From: an uncultured Eubacterium sp.
GTDB taxonomy: Bacteria; Bacillota; Clostridia; Lachnospirales; Lachnospiraceae
Direction of reading: 5' to 3'
Length of the DNA stretch: 64,000 bases
NCBI GenBank assembly: GCA_934338065.1
Contig: CAKRGX010000005.1
Location: forward strand, 56,013-120,012
Positions 8,884 to 17,868 of this stretch are shown piece by piece. A program made the translations under genes and the position numbers. Numbering within the stretch: the stretch's first letter is position 1; every line of letters begins with the position of its first letter. The notes under the pieces were generated by a model, which was not told the origin of the DNA, searched no databases, and worked only from the letters and a program-made list of their open reading frames with translations.

Positions 8884-10173
8884 TTATTTATAATAATCAA
8901 ATTGCCAGCCATACATTTTTACTGTATCGCCTTCTTCAATACCTAACTCTTCCAACTGCTCCAAAATGCCATTTGTTTTTAGAAACTTCTGGAAAAATTC
9001 AAATCCCTTTTCTGAATCAAGATTCGTGTAGCCAAGCATACGTTCAATACGTGGTCCCTCCACGATATACAATCCCTCTTCTTCACCCTTTTCAACTGTA
9101 AAGGGTTCACTGGAGAAGTCTGGCATCTGGACCATATATTCCCTTTCAAATACAATTTTGTCTTCGTCCATCTGATCCAGCATTTGTCTGGTATGATATA
9201 GGAGTTCTTTAACCCCCTCTCCGCTGACAGCGGATATTGGGAATACTTTGATTCCCTCTGGTTCAAACTGCTCTTTTAACCGGGTCAGCACCTGCTCTCT
9301 GTCATCCCCATAAAAACAATCAATTTTATTGGCAGCAATAACCTGAGGTCTGGCAGCAATTTCCGGATTATATGCCTTAAGTTCCTTGTTGATAGCAAAT
9401 ATGTCTTGAATTGGGTCGCGTCCCTCGGTAGATGCTGCATCTACCATATGAATCAATACTCTGGTTCGCTCAATATGACGTAGGAATTCATGTCCCAGTC
9501 CTACACCATCAGAAGCTCCCTCGATCAGCCCTGGAATATCCGCAATAACAAATCCATCACATCCCTCCAGATCAACAACACCAAGATTGGGATTTAAAGT
9601 TGTAAAATGATAATTAGCAATCTTAGGCTGTGCATTGGTTACACGGGAAAGAAATGTTGATTTTCCTACGTTAGGGAAACCTACCAGACCAACATCAGCA
9701 ATTACCTTAAGTTCCAGCAGCACTTCCAGTTCAATTCCCGGTTTTCCCGGCTGAGCATATTTAGGTACCTGCATCGTTGGTGTTGCATAATGTTGATTTC
9801 CTTTTCCACCACGGCCGCCCTGCAATACCACTTCACGGCTGTTTTCATAAGACATATCAGTAATGATCTGCCCCGTCTCTGCCTCACGAATAATCGTCCC
9901 AGCCGGCACCTTGATGACCATATCTTCTCCATCTGCCCCGTGACAGCGTTTTTTACCACCCGGTTCACCATCTTTGGCAAAATAATTGCGGATATGACGG
10001 AATTCATTTAATGTATTTAAGCCAGGATCCACTTCAAAGATCAGATCTCCTCCGCATCCACCATCGCCGCCATCTGGTCCGCCATTAGCAACATATTTTT
10101 CACGTCGGAAACTGACATGCCCATCACCGCCCTTACCGGAACGTATTTTGATTTTCGCACGATCTGCAAACAT
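8884..10173 (-). CDS. obgE: GTPase Obg
   Basis: Essential GTPase for late 50S assembly and stress signalling. The 429 residues contain the glycine-rich Obg fold (GKGGDGHVSFRREKYV, GGDGG), the G domain with Walker A GFPNVGKST (about residue 165), DIPGLIEGAS and NKID, and a C-terminal OCT domain, which is found in Gram-positive Obg. AAGGA lies 8 bases ahead of the ATG. It follows rpmA, as in most Firmicutes. Confidence 0.98.
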   Translation of the reverse strand: MFADRAKIKIRSGKGGDGHVSFRREKYVANGGPDGGDGGCGGDLIFEVDPGLNTLNEFRHIRNYFAKDGEPGGKKRCHGADGEDMVIKVPAGTIIREAETGQIITDMSYENSREVVLQGGRGGKGNQHYATPTMQVPKYAQPGKPGIELEVLLELKVIADVGLVGFPNVGKSTFLSRVTNAQPKIANYHFTTLNPNLGVVDLEGCDGFVIADIPGLIEGASDGVGLGHEFLRHIERTRVLIHMVDAASTEGRDPIQDIFAINKELKAYNPEIAARPQVIAANKIDCFYGDDREQVLTRLKEQFEPEGIKVFPISAVSGEGVKELLYHTRQMLDQMDEDKIVFEREYMVQMPDFSSEPFTVEKGEEEGLYIVEGPRIERMLGYTNLDSEKGFEFFQKFLKTNGILEQLEELGIEEGDTVKMYGWQFDYYK

Positions 10174-10208
10174 AAGCTATCCTTTCTATTTTTTCTTTTA
10201 AAACACAA

Positions 10209-10227
10209 GGGCTGCACAAGGCAGCCC
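10209..10227 (-). terminator. Weak hairpin between rpmA and obg
   Basis: GGGCTGC-ACAAG-GCAGCCC forms a perfect 7-base stem. On the minus strand it is followed by TTGTGTTTT, a poor U-run, so it probably only lowers transcription into obg or stabilises the rpmA message end. Confidence 0.45.
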
Positions 10228-10262
10228 CTGACATATCTTTTCGATTTAATATTATCCAAAGA

Positions 10263-10550
10263 TTATTTGCTTTCTACTGGATATACGGAAGCCTGTTTTT
10301 TATCTCTTCCTTTTCTCTCGAAACGAAGAACACCGTCTACCAAAGCATACAATGTATCGTCTCCACCTTTACCTACGTTTACACCAGGATGAATCTTGGT
10401 TCCACGCTGTCTGTAAAGGATATTTCCAGCCAAAACAAACTGTCCGTCTGCTCTCTTTGCGCCCAATCTCTTAGACTCGGAATCTCTACCGTTCTTTGTA
10501 GAACCCATTCCTTTTTTATGAGCGAACAACTGAAGGTTCATTTTAATCAT
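10263..10550 (-). CDS. rpmA: 50S ribosomal protein L27 with cleavable N-terminal leader
   Basis: L27 lies near the peptidyl transferase centre. The N-terminus carries the Firmicutes leader MNLQLFA ahead of [13 protein letters not shown], which Prp cuts after the Phe to free the functional end. The start at 10550 has AGGAGG 8 bases upstream, so three extra residues (MIK) precede the usual MNLQLF. The start overlaps the prp stop by 4 bases, and its ribosome site lies inside prp. Confidence 0.98.
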   Translation of the reverse strand: MIKMNLQLFAHKKGMGSTKNGRDSESKRLGAKRADGQFVLAGNILYRQRGTKIHPGVNVGKGGDDTLYALVDGVLRFERKGRDKKQASVYPVESK

Positions 10551-10882
10551 GGTTTTTTCCTCCTAACGATTTCTACTGTCACATACTGCTCTCCATACAT
10601 TTCTGAAATGCCTTTTATCCCAATCAACATAGATTGTAACAAAAGCTGCGTCTCTCCTGACGGCATAGTTTGCATCCGGAAGTCTAACATTCCCCGTTCT
10701 TCATCCTGTCCTACAGAAAACGCATCATGTGTCAACTCTTCAATAGAATTCACACAATTAATCGCCAGTGCAGAAACAGCTGAACAAATAATGTCAGCTC
10801 CTCTCTCCGCATAACCGGAATGGCCTTCCATATGAAAAGCAATGATGTTTTCATTCTGCTTTTCTACAATTACCTGAATCAT
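10547..10882 (-). CDS. prp: Ribosomal-processing cysteine protease Prp
   Basis: Removes the leader peptide of L27. The 111-residue product carries the catalytic pair: His21 in [11 protein letters not shown] and Cys33 in ADIICSAVS. It lies between rplU and rpmA, the standard Firmicutes position. The ATG at 10882 was chosen over a TTG two codons earlier. No strong ribosome site is seen in the 22-base gap after rplU, so it is probably translated by coupling. Confidence 0.95.
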   Translation of the reverse strand: MIQVIVEKQNENIIAFHMEGHSGYAERGADIICSAVSALAINCVNSIEELTHDAFSVGQDEERGMLDFRMQTMPSGETQLLLQSMLIGIKGISEMYGEQYVTVEIVRRKKP

Positions 10883-10904
10883 AAACAATCACAACATATA
10901 AAAA

Positions 10905-11213
10905 TTAAGCATTGATCTTTTCAATCTTAACCTGTGTGTACGGCTGTCTATGACCATTCTTTTTGTGGTATCCGGTCTTTCTCTTGTATCGGTAAACAAT
11001 TACTTTCTTTGCTTTTCCCTCAGCTACAACAGTTGCCTTTACAGAAGCACCTTCTACTGTCGGAGTACCAACTTTTACTTCTTTGTCGCCAACCAAAAGT
11101 ACCTGATCAAACGTCACCTCAGAACCTGCCTCTGCACCAAGCTTCTCAACTTTGATGACATCGCCTTCCTGAACCTTATACTGTTTACCACCGGTTGCTA
11201 TAATTGCGTACAT
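10905..11213 (-). CDS. rplU: 50S ribosomal protein L21
   Basis: A 102-residue 23S rRNA-binding protein. [18 protein letters not shown] at the N-terminus and [17 protein letters not shown] near the end are family signatures. AGGAGG lies 7 bases ahead of the ATG. It is the first gene of rplU-prp-rpmA and is preceded by its own promoter and a leader RNA. Confidence 0.98.
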   Translation of the reverse strand: MYAIIATGGKQYKVQEGDVIKVEKLGAEAGSEVTFDQVLLVGDKEVKVGTPTVEGASVKATVVAEGKAKKVIVYRYKRKTGYHKKNGHRQPYTQVKIEKINA

Positions 11214-11295
11214 ATAGCACCTCCTATAAATTTACTCGCCAACTGTGGTGCCTGCACCAAAATGAGCAGAACTATAACCTCGTTGTGCGGCATAC
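11214..11295 (-). ncRNA. Probable L21 leader RNA
   Basis: About 80 bases lie between the rplU promoter and its ribosome site. The transcript contains short complementary blocks (for example GGTGC ... GCACC around 11245-11260) and lies exactly where the Firmicutes L21 leader, an autoregulatory structure, is expected. I identify it by position and partial structure, not by a covariance search. Confidence 0.6.
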
Positions 11296-11301
11296 CTTGA
11301 A

Positions 11302-11331
11302 AGTATAACACCAATACTCTCTTTATGTCAA
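11302..11331 (-). promoter_or_regulatory. rplU-prp-rpmA promoter
   Basis: On the minus strand TTGACA (11326-11331) and TATACT (11302-11307) are 18 bases apart. It is a near-consensus promoter downstream of the RNase E/G gene. Confidence 0.85.
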
Positions 11332-11368
11332 GAGGGAAAAGACTAAAAAACAGCTGAAAACGATATTT

Positions 11369-12520
11369 TTAAATCATTTCCCATAAAGGTGGATTTTTTT
11401 TCATCCGGGTAATTTCCACCAGACCAAGTTTTGTAATATCAACTAATGCTGTCCTTGTCTTATCCCTTTTTAACTCTTCCTGCAACAGTTCCATCAAATC
11501 CTGCCGGTGTTCTTTTTTCTGCATATCAATAAAATCGACTAAAATAATTCCTGACATACTACGCAGACGCATCTGTCTCGCGACTTCTCTTGCCGCTTCG
11601 CAATTAATCTTAAAAAAAGTGGTTTCTTTATTTCTCCTGCCATCAATTGCTTTTCCCGTATTTACATCGATGACGGTAAGCGCTTCTGTCGGTTCGATTA
11701 CAAGATTTCCACCACTTTTTAACCATACACGTTTTGCCAGTGCTTTTTCTATCTTTGTTTCTAATCCAATAAGTTTCTGTAATGGGTAATTATCATCATT
11801 ATATTGCTCAAGTTTTTCAACATTTCTCTCTGTTAATTCCTCAAATGTCTTTTCATCGTCTGTAACAATGCGGTCATATTCCTCCGGTCGGCAATCCCGG
11901 ATAAATGACAGGTAAAACGGATCTGCTTTTCGCAGACAGGTAAAACAAGTCTTATACTTACTGTACCTAATCATTTCTTTTAACTCGGATGTGATTTTTT
12001 GACACTCGGCATAGATAAGGTCAAGGTCTGCCTGCTCTGCATTTGTACGGATTACGATTCCGTAGTCATTGCCTTCAAATTTTGACAACAAATACTGTAG
12101 CTGCTCCCGTTTCTCCTGATCTGTTATTTTCTTTGATATTGCTTTTTTTGTATCATATAAGGATACAACACAATAAGTTCCAACTAATTCAATGTTTTTT
12201 GTAACAACTGCCTGTTTTGTTTTTACTGCTGATTTTTTTACTTGTACAACAAGATCATCTCCCATATGGAGTTTATGCTGACCACATTCACTCATAGGAA
12301 GATAACAGACGACGCCTTTTTTTACTTCAATGAAAGCAGCATTAATATTTTGTACAATATTTTGCACACGTCCAACATAAATATCACCTACCGCTAACTT
12401 ATCCTCTTGTATGTCATCACCAACAAACAGGTCATAAGGTTTATTGTCTATCTGATACATAAGCAGAGGTTTCTGTTTATATTGTGTAATAATGATTTCT
12501 TTCCGATAATTCACTCTCAT
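11369..12520 (-). CDS. rng: Ribonuclease E/G family protein (short form)
   Basis: Endoribonuclease for rRNA maturation or mRNA decay. An S1 RNA-binding domain spans about residues 37-100 (VGDIYVGRVQNIVQNINAAF). The DNase I-like catalytic core has the metal-binding aspartates in TVIDVNTGKAI and GIILVDFIDMQ. At 383 residues it stops just after LGLVEITR, where RNase E and RNase G normally continue into the zinc-link CPxC motif, so that motif is absent. The start at 12520 overlaps the preceding stop by 4 bases, with GAAGGGTGG upstream. It sits between the radical-SAM pair and rplU, a conserved Clostridia arrangement. Confidence 0.9.
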   Translation of the reverse strand: MRVNYRKEIIITQYKQKPLLMYQIDNKPYDLFVGDDIQEDKLAVGDIYVGRVQNIVQNINAAFIEVKKGVVCYLPMSECGQHKLHMGDDLVVQVKKSAVKTKQAVVTKNIELVGTYCVVSLYDTKKAISKKITDQEKREQLQYLLSKFEGNDYGIVIRTNAEQADLDLIYAECQKITSELKEMIRYSKYKTCFTCLRKADPFYLSFIRDCRPEEYDRIVTDDEKTFEELTERNVEKLEQYNDDNYPLQKLIGLETKIEKALAKRVWLKSGGNLVIEPTEALTVIDVNTGKAIDGRRNKETTFFKINCEAAREVARQMRLRSMSGIILVDFIDMQKKEHRQDLMELLQEELKRDKTRTALVDITKLGLVEITRMKKNPPLWEMI

Positions 12521-13254
12521 ACGCCACCCTTCTTTTTTACCTCTGCAAAATGCATCTGCAGACGATGAACCTGAAGCATATGTGCCGGCCTTTCTATTCC
12601 ACAATATTGATAAAAAGCATCCAGAACAAGCTCTGGTTTAACGCTGTCAGAACTTCCACTGGTCAACTGCATAAAAAGAGAATTTCCTTGATATTGACAA
12701 TGAAGCGATTCATACTTCTCGCCTGTTTTTTCAGACAATTCCTCCAAAGAAAAGGCAGATAGTAAAATGTTTTCTTTTATATTAATCTCCCGCTCTGTTT
12801 TTTTACTTTTCTTTGTAACAAAAATCTCTGGCTGCTCCATAAAGCTCATCCACGCTTCCTTATAAGATGCAGGAAGTATTCCTTGTTTTTTTTCTACGAT
12901 CATATAATCTGATGTGCGTAGAAGAGACATAGAATTTTTAAAGCCATCCGGCATAATCTCAATCCCGGTTACAAATATTTCATCTGTCATAAAATCATTC
13001 AGATACTGCACCAATTCTTCCAGCGTTTTATCTTCCGGCAGGGAATTAAACTCTACATCAATATACTCACCATCACTTGTTACCCCGACTCCAAGCGGCG
13101 ATGCAAAGCTCATCAATTGATGAGGACTATAGCCTTTTGAATAGGCCACATCCAGTTTGGCTCGTCGTATTGCTTTCTGAAAAAAGCGCATGCAATCTAG
13201 GTGGCCAATAAATTTAACAGATCCGGTCTTAGTAAATCTCATTCTCGTCTTCAT
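12517..13254 (-). CDS. Radical SAM-associated protein (DUF2344 / TIGR03936 type)
   Basis: A 245-residue protein of unknown molecular role, matching the family encoded directly after a TIGR03960-type radical SAM enzyme. Recognisable segments are RMRFTKTGSVKFIGHLDCMRFFQ, AYSKGYSPHQLMSFASPLGVG and GEYIDVEF. The start at 13254 is the first one compatible with GGAGG about 11 bases upstream; the longer reading would extend into the upstream gene. Its start lies almost on the stop of the radical SAM gene. The pair is fused in some genomes, which suggests they act together, probably on RNA. Confidence 0.85.
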   Translation of the reverse strand: MKTRMRFTKTGSVKFIGHLDCMRFFQKAIRRAKLDVAYSKGYSPHQLMSFASPLGVGVTSDGEYIDVEFNSLPEDKTLEELVQYLNDFMTDEIFVTGIEIMPDGFKNSMSLLRTSDYMIVEKKQGILPASYKEAWMSFMEQPEIFVTKKSKKTEREINIKENILLSAFSLEELSEKTGEKYESLHCQYQGNSLFMQLTSGSSDSVKPELVLDAFYQYCGIERPAHMLQVHRLQMHFAEVKKKGGV

Positions 13255-13255
13255 C

Positions 13256-15124
13256 CTAATGTATGCCTCCTTCCATACATACACCTGTACCAAATTTTGC
13301 TGCACCACATCCGCTGCACTTCATCCGGCAATTTGGTGTTACTTTACCAGCTTTTGCATTTTCATACTCACGCCACATAAATTTTTTGCTTACTCCGATG
13401 TCAATAAAATCCCACGGAAATATCTCATCCCTGCCACGTTCACGGTAATTATAAAATGCCCGGTCTATACCTTCTGCATCCAATAGTTCATTCCAGATTT
13501 CCGGTTGGAAATAATCCGTCCATGCATCAAAAATACAGCCTTTTTGATAAGCTTTTTCAATCAATGACGCCAGTCGTCTGTCACCTCTGGCAAAAATTCC
13601 TTCAAGTTCCGATGTCACCGCATCATGACAATTATATCTAATTGATCTCTGGTTGATCTGTTCATGAACCTTGCCCGTCAGAAACTTTCTCTTCTCTTCG
13701 AAATAATCCGCTGTTCCCATCGGAGCCCACTGAAACGGAGTAAAAGGTTTTGGCACAAAAAATGATGTGCTGGCTGTAATCTCCGGCCGACCATGCCGTT
13801 CTTCTTTGGGAAGTTCAAAATACGTAGCAGCAATCTTATTTGCCAGTTCTGCGATAGCGGCAATGTCGTCATCCTTTTCCCCCGGCAGTCCAAGCATAAA
13901 ATAAAGTTTTACACGATTCCATCCTCCCTGAAACGCCTCCCACGCTCCCTTTAAGATTACTTCTTCTGTCAGTCCTTTATTAATCACATCTCTCATTCTT
14001 TGTGAACCGGCTTCAGGTGCAAAGGTCAGACTGCTCTTACGCACATCCTGCACTTTGCTCATAACATCCAGGGAAAACGCATCAATACGCAGAGACGGCA
14101 AAGCAATATTCAACTTCCGTTCTCTGCATTGTTCGATAAGATAATATACCAGCTCCGGTAATTCCTCGTAATCACTTGAGCTTAAAGAACTTAATGTTAT
14201 CTCTTCATATCCTGTATTATCTAACATCTCGATGGCACGTTCTTTTAAAAACGAAAGACTTCTTGGGCGGATCGGACGATAGATCATTCCTGCCTGGCAA
14301 AAACGGCATCCACGGATACAACCACGCTGAATCTCCAACACTACCCGGTCCTGCGTCGCACGAATATACGGTACTAATGGTTTGGCAGGATAATACGTAT
14401 CACTCAGATCTTTTACAACCTGCTTTTTAACTTTTTCCGGTGCTTCCAGACAATTGGGTGACATCGATGCAATCGTACCATCTTCCTTGTATCGTACATC
14501 ATAAAGAAGTGGCACATAGATTCCCTCAATCTGTGCTGCCCGCTTCAAAAAGGTAAGCCGGTCTTCTTCTTTTGATCTGGAATCCTTGTACACATCAAGA
14601 AGCTCACGATAGACCGTTTCCCCTTCTCCAATATAAAACATATCAAAAAATGGGGCTATCGGTTCAGGATTATAGGTACAGGGACCACCACCTATTACAA
14701 GAGGATGTTCCCATGTGCGCTCAGCAGCATGAAGAGGTATCTTCGATAAATCAAGTATTTGCAAAATATTGGTATAACACATTTCATATTGAATGGTAAT
14801 GCCAAGAAAGTCAAAATTGCAAATCGGCTCCTGACTCTCCAGGGCAAACAATGGAATATTATTATTCCGCAGAACCTGATCCATGTCCGGCCACGGAGAG
14901 TAAACCCTCTCACAATAGGTATCATCCCACCGGTTAAACATGTCATACAAAATCTGTATACCCAGATGTGACATTCCGATCTCATACACATCCGGGAAAC
15001 ACATACAAAACCGTATAGCAACTCCGGAGGGATCTTTTTTTACCATATTGATCTCGTTTCCTATATATCGGGCAGGCTTCTCAACCTGCATTAAAATCTC
15101 ATCACTTAGAGCCAATGTCGTCAT
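13256..15124 (-). CDS. B12-binding-type radical SAM protein (TIGR03960 type)
   Basis: A 622-residue radical SAM enzyme. The N-terminal half resembles a cobalamin-binding fold (CFPDVYEIGMSHLGIQILYD). The iron-sulfur motif CIRGCRFC lies near residue 285, followed by a TIM-barrel core (FAPEAGSQRMRDVINKGLTEE). The C-terminus has a cysteine cluster (CRMKCSGCGAAKFGTGVC) that could bind a second metal centre. The substrate is unknown to me. AAGGAG lies 7 bases ahead of the ATG at 15124. It has its own promoter and leads the operon into DUF2344, rng and beyond. Confidence 0.88.
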   Translation of the reverse strand: MTTLALSDEILMQVEKPARYIGNEINMVKKDPSGVAIRFCMCFPDVYEIGMSHLGIQILYDMFNRWDDTYCERVYSPWPDMDQVLRNNNIPLFALESQEPICNFDFLGITIQYEMCYTNILQILDLSKIPLHAAERTWEHPLVIGGGPCTYNPEPIAPFFDMFYIGEGETVYRELLDVYKDSRSKEEDRLTFLKRAAQIEGIYVPLLYDVRYKEDGTIASMSPNCLEAPEKVKKQVVKDLSDTYYPAKPLVPYIRATQDRVVLEIQRGCIRGCRFCQAGMIYRPIRPRSLSFLKERAIEMLDNTGYEEITLSSLSSSDYEELPELVYYLIEQCRERKLNIALPSLRIDAFSLDVMSKVQDVRKSSLTFAPEAGSQRMRDVINKGLTEEVILKGAWEAFQGGWNRVKLYFMLGLPGEKDDDIAAIAELANKIAATYFELPKEERHGRPEITASTSFFVPKPFTPFQWAPMGTADYFEEKRKFLTGKVHEQINQRSIRYNCHDAVTSELEGIFARGDRRLASLIEKAYQKGCIFDAWTDYFQPEIWNELLDAEGIDRAFYNYRERGRDEIFPWDFIDIGVSKKFMWREYENAKAGKVTPNCRMKCSGCGAAKFGTGVCMEGGIH

Positions 15125-15167
15125 AGATTTTCTCCTTTTGCTTTGATCCATTATATGATGTTCGTTT

Positions 15168-15197
15168 ATTATACACAACTTCATGATATACTGTCAA
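15168..15197 (-). promoter_or_regulatory. Promoter of the radical SAM-rng operon
   Basis: On the minus strand TTGACA (15192-15197) and TATAAT (15168-15173) are separated by 18 bases. This is consensus at both boxes. Confidence 0.85.
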
Positions 15198-15202
15198 ATA
15201 TC

Positions 15203-15231
15203 TTGCTACTTTTTTCTACTTATGATATATT
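15203..15231 (+). promoter_or_regulatory. Promoter of the zinc-ribbon membrane protein gene
   Basis: TTGCTA (15203-15208) and TATATT (15226-15231) are separated by 17 bases, upstream of a GGAGG site and the ATG at 15268. Confidence 0.65.
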
Positions 15232-15267
15232 GAAACAAGTGAATGAAACAAAAAGGAGGAACAAACC

Positions 15268-16152
15268 ATGTGGTGTCCAAAATGCAGAGATGAATTTATT
15301 GAGGGGATTACCGTCTGTCCAGTCTGTGGGGTTGAACTGGCTGACGAATTACCGGAAGAACCGGACGAGACAAAACCATTCACCCTATGCCACGTTACTG
15401 ATGAACAGGTTGGTTCAAAATTTATTACTTACTTACAATACTGTGGTCTAAAGACAGCCGGTCTGCTGGAAGTGGAAGACAATGACGAAGAACACGAAGA
15501 TGGTTTTTATGTTGTTATCGCTCCGTTTGAACAGGAAGCTGCACAAAAAGCTTTTGAGGGATTTGATTCGGTAGAAGAATTCAGTCATACCGACTTATCC
15601 GAATTGATACCAGAATTGGAAAAGGATTTATCAGACTTAGAAGACGAAGAAGCCAATAAAATGTTATCGGAACTCCGCACCGAATCAAGTACGGTTTATG
15701 TTAAGAAAAAAGACAAATATACTGACTTGAAGTTTAGTGGAATATCCTTTATCGTATTTTCTCTTTTGGGTGGTGGCTTATTATTTGCTAATATTTTGGG
15801 TTATATCAGCATATTCAATTCGTTTTCATCTTTTATCATGAGTATCATCTTTCTCGTATTCCTGGGCGTAGGAATAGCCTCGCTTCTTCGCGCCAGTAAA
15901 ATGAAAGGAATGGTTTCACAAGAAGAAAAAGCAAGTGATGATCTTTTAACATGGATTGAAGAAAATATATCGGATGAATGGATTGAGTCGTTAGTTGATG
16001 AAACGCAGACAGATGAAAACAACTACTTTAAGGTTCATGAAATAATGTGCCAGCATGTAGCGGATGCATTTCCACTTATTAACAGTAATTATATTGACCA
16101 ATTAATGGATGACCGGTATAACGAATTCTGTGAAAATAAAGAAGCTGAATAA
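15268..16152 (+). CDS. Uncharacterised zinc-ribbon membrane protein
   Basis: I do not recognise a named family. The 294-residue product starts with a double CxxC zinc ribbon (MWCPKCRDEF, CPVCGVEL). An acidic soluble region of about 110 residues follows, then two membrane segments (about residues 155-175 and 185-205) and an acidic C-terminal domain with predicted helices. The middle region (FITYLQYCGLKTAGLLEVE, FYVVIAPFEQEAAQKAFEGF) resembles small signal-transducing or DUF2007-like folds that mix short strands and helices. AAGGAGG precedes the ATG. It is monocistronic on the plus strand between two minus-strand operons, with its own promoter and terminator. Confidence 0.75.
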   Translation: MWCPKCRDEFIEGITVCPVCGVELADELPEEPDETKPFTLCHVTDEQVGSKFITYLQYCGLKTAGLLEVEDNDEEHEDGFYVVIAPFEQEAAQKAFEGFDSVEEFSHTDLSELIPELEKDLSDLEDEEANKMLSELRTESSTVYVKKKDKYTDLKFSGISFIVFSLLGGGLLFANILGYISIFNSFSSFIMSIIFLVFLGVGIASLLRASKMKGMVSQEEKASDDLLTWIEENISDEWIESLVDETQTDENNYFKVHEIMCQHVADAFPLINSNYIDQLMDDRYNEFCENKEAE

Positions 16153-16156
16153 ATCA

Positions 16157-16197
16157 AAGAAGCAGGTGTTTAGATTTTTATCACTTGCTTCTTTTTT
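16157..16197 (+). terminator. Terminator of the zinc-ribbon membrane protein gene
   Basis: GAAGCAGGTG (16159-16168) pairs with CACTTGCTTC (16182-16191), with one G-U pair, followed by six T. The A-rich left side may also serve the convergent flippase gene ending at 16205. Confidence 0.8.
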
Positions 16198-16204
16198 ACT
16201 CTTT

Positions 16205-17851
16205 TTATTTCATTAATCCCATTTTCCTTGCTAACAGATAAATCCTTCTTCCCATTGGAAAATCAAACAGCTCTTCTTTAGTCAATCCCTTAAGTAGTAA
16301 AAACATTACAAAATAAACAACTACAGCGACACATACAGCCAGCATGGTACGGATCAGATTAGAAGAAATAACAAATCCTGCTCCGCCATAAACAGCAACA
16401 GCAGCAACAGCCATCCAGATAGCCGCTGACAATGGGGCTAAAAACGTCTTGGTAACATCAAGATGATACGATGGCACATATCGCTTGATCGCACGCAGAT
16501 TCAGGATAAATACTACGATCGGGAACGTAACATTTCCAATCAATAGCGCATAAACACCCATATTGGTACATGTAAGGAAAAACGCTACTATTCCGACATG
16601 CAGACCAAGTGATATGGCAGAATGTATTACCGGCAGCCTCATTTTATCAATACTTTGGAGTGCTCCACCTGTCACATTCGACAAAGCATAGAAAATAATT
16701 GCTCCGGCTCCCACCGTCATCATATGTCCACCCAACACATAATTAGACGAAGAAAACAACATCCGCACGATCGGCTGTCCCAAAACGGTAAGTCCCATCG
16801 CACAGGGAATTGCAATGATCATGTTAAATTTTATACCTGAAGATATATTATACTTCCATTGTTCCACATCCTTTTCTGTATAAGCTGCTACTGCACTGGG
16901 GATCATAGAAGATGCAATAGCCGTTGATACAGCAATCGGTACGCTGCAAAGCAAACGATACTTCGAACTATAAACTCCCACAAAACTCTTGATCGCCAGA
17001 GAATCCATTCCCTGCATACCGGAAATAGCGCCAAACAGCTTATAATCAATCAGACCACTGATATTATATACGGTCTGGGATAACACGATTGGCAGAATTG
17101 TTAATAATAAAACTTTAAATAACTGCATCGATGGAATCTGCTGTGTATGACGATCTCTTCTTTCTAATTTTGCCTGAATGGGGCGATAGAGCCAGTATAC
17201 AAATAGCACAAGAAGAAGCGCTGAGGCAGCTCCCATGCAGGTTCCCAGTGTACCACCGGCAGCTCCCCAGGCAGCCTGCTCCAGACTCTCACTATTCCAT
17301 TTCATAAACAGATAGCTTGCGCCCACACTGACAACTGCATTGACAATCTGTTCAATAATCTGTGATACTGCTGTTGGCATCATCGTTCGTTTCCCTTGAA
17401 AAAATCCGCGGAAAACACCTAATAATGCCACAATAAATATCGTCGGAGCTAATACTCTCAATGGAATCTGCACGCCTGTGTATTCCGGATATATAGTATG
17501 CTCAATAACTCCCGCTCCCAAAAAGAGAAGCAAACCGAAGCCTCCACCTGAAATGATAGCAAAACGCAGTGCTACAGATAAAGTCCTCCCCGTGTTTTTA
17601 TGCTCATGGTTTGCCTGTTGCGCAGAGATAATCTTCGATAATGCAAGGGGCAGACTATAGGATGAAATGATCAGTATAAGATCATATATTTCAAATGCTA
17701 CGGCATAGATACCATTCCCCTCTTCTCCTAAAATATTGGACATAGGGATACGATATACCATTCCGATGATCCTGACCAACAGAGAAGCTATGGCAAGGAT
17801 ACCACCTTGTTTTAAAAAATCTGCATTTTTCTTTTCACTCTTTGTACTCAA
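16205..17851 (-). CDS. SpoVB-type oligosaccharide/lipid flippase (MOP superfamily)
   Basis: A 548-residue integral membrane protein with about 14 hydrophobic segments. The N-terminus GGILAIASLLVRIIGMVYRIP followed by GEEGNGIYAVAFEIYDL is typical of SpoVB, Amj-associated and other polysaccharide-export flippases that move lipid-linked sugars across the membrane. The likely start is TTG at 17851, with AAAGGATG about 11 bases upstream; an in-frame TGA just before excludes a longer form. It follows the DUF3048 gene by 17 bases. Whether it serves spore cortex or general peptidoglycan synthesis cannot be told from sequence. Confidence 0.85.
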   Translation of the reverse strand: MSTKSEKKNADFLKQGGILAIASLLVRIIGMVYRIPMSNILGEEGNGIYAVAFEIYDLILIISSYSLPLALSKIISAQQANHEHKNTGRTLSVALRFAIISGGGFGLLLFLGAGVIEHTIYPEYTGVQIPLRVLAPTIFIVALLGVFRGFFQGKRTMMPTAVSQIIEQIVNAVVSVGASYLFMKWNSESLEQAAWGAAGGTLGTCMGAASALLLVLFVYWLYRPIQAKLERRDRHTQQIPSMQLFKVLLLTILPIVLSQTVYNISGLIDYKLFGAISGMQGMDSLAIKSFVGVYSSKYRLLCSVPIAVSTAIASSMIPSAVAAYTEKDVEQWKYNISSGIKFNMIIAIPCAMGLTVLGQPIVRMLFSSSNYVLGGHMMTVGAGAIIFYALSNVTGGALQSIDKMRLPVIHSAISLGLHVGIVAFFLTCTNMGVYALLIGNVTFPIVVFILNLRAIKRYVPSYHLDVTKTFLAPLSAAIWMAVAAVAVYGGAGFVISSNLIRTMLAVCVAVVVYFVMFLLLKGLTKEELFDFPMGRRIYLLARKMGLMK

Positions 17852-17868
17852 TGGATATTTTCATCCTT

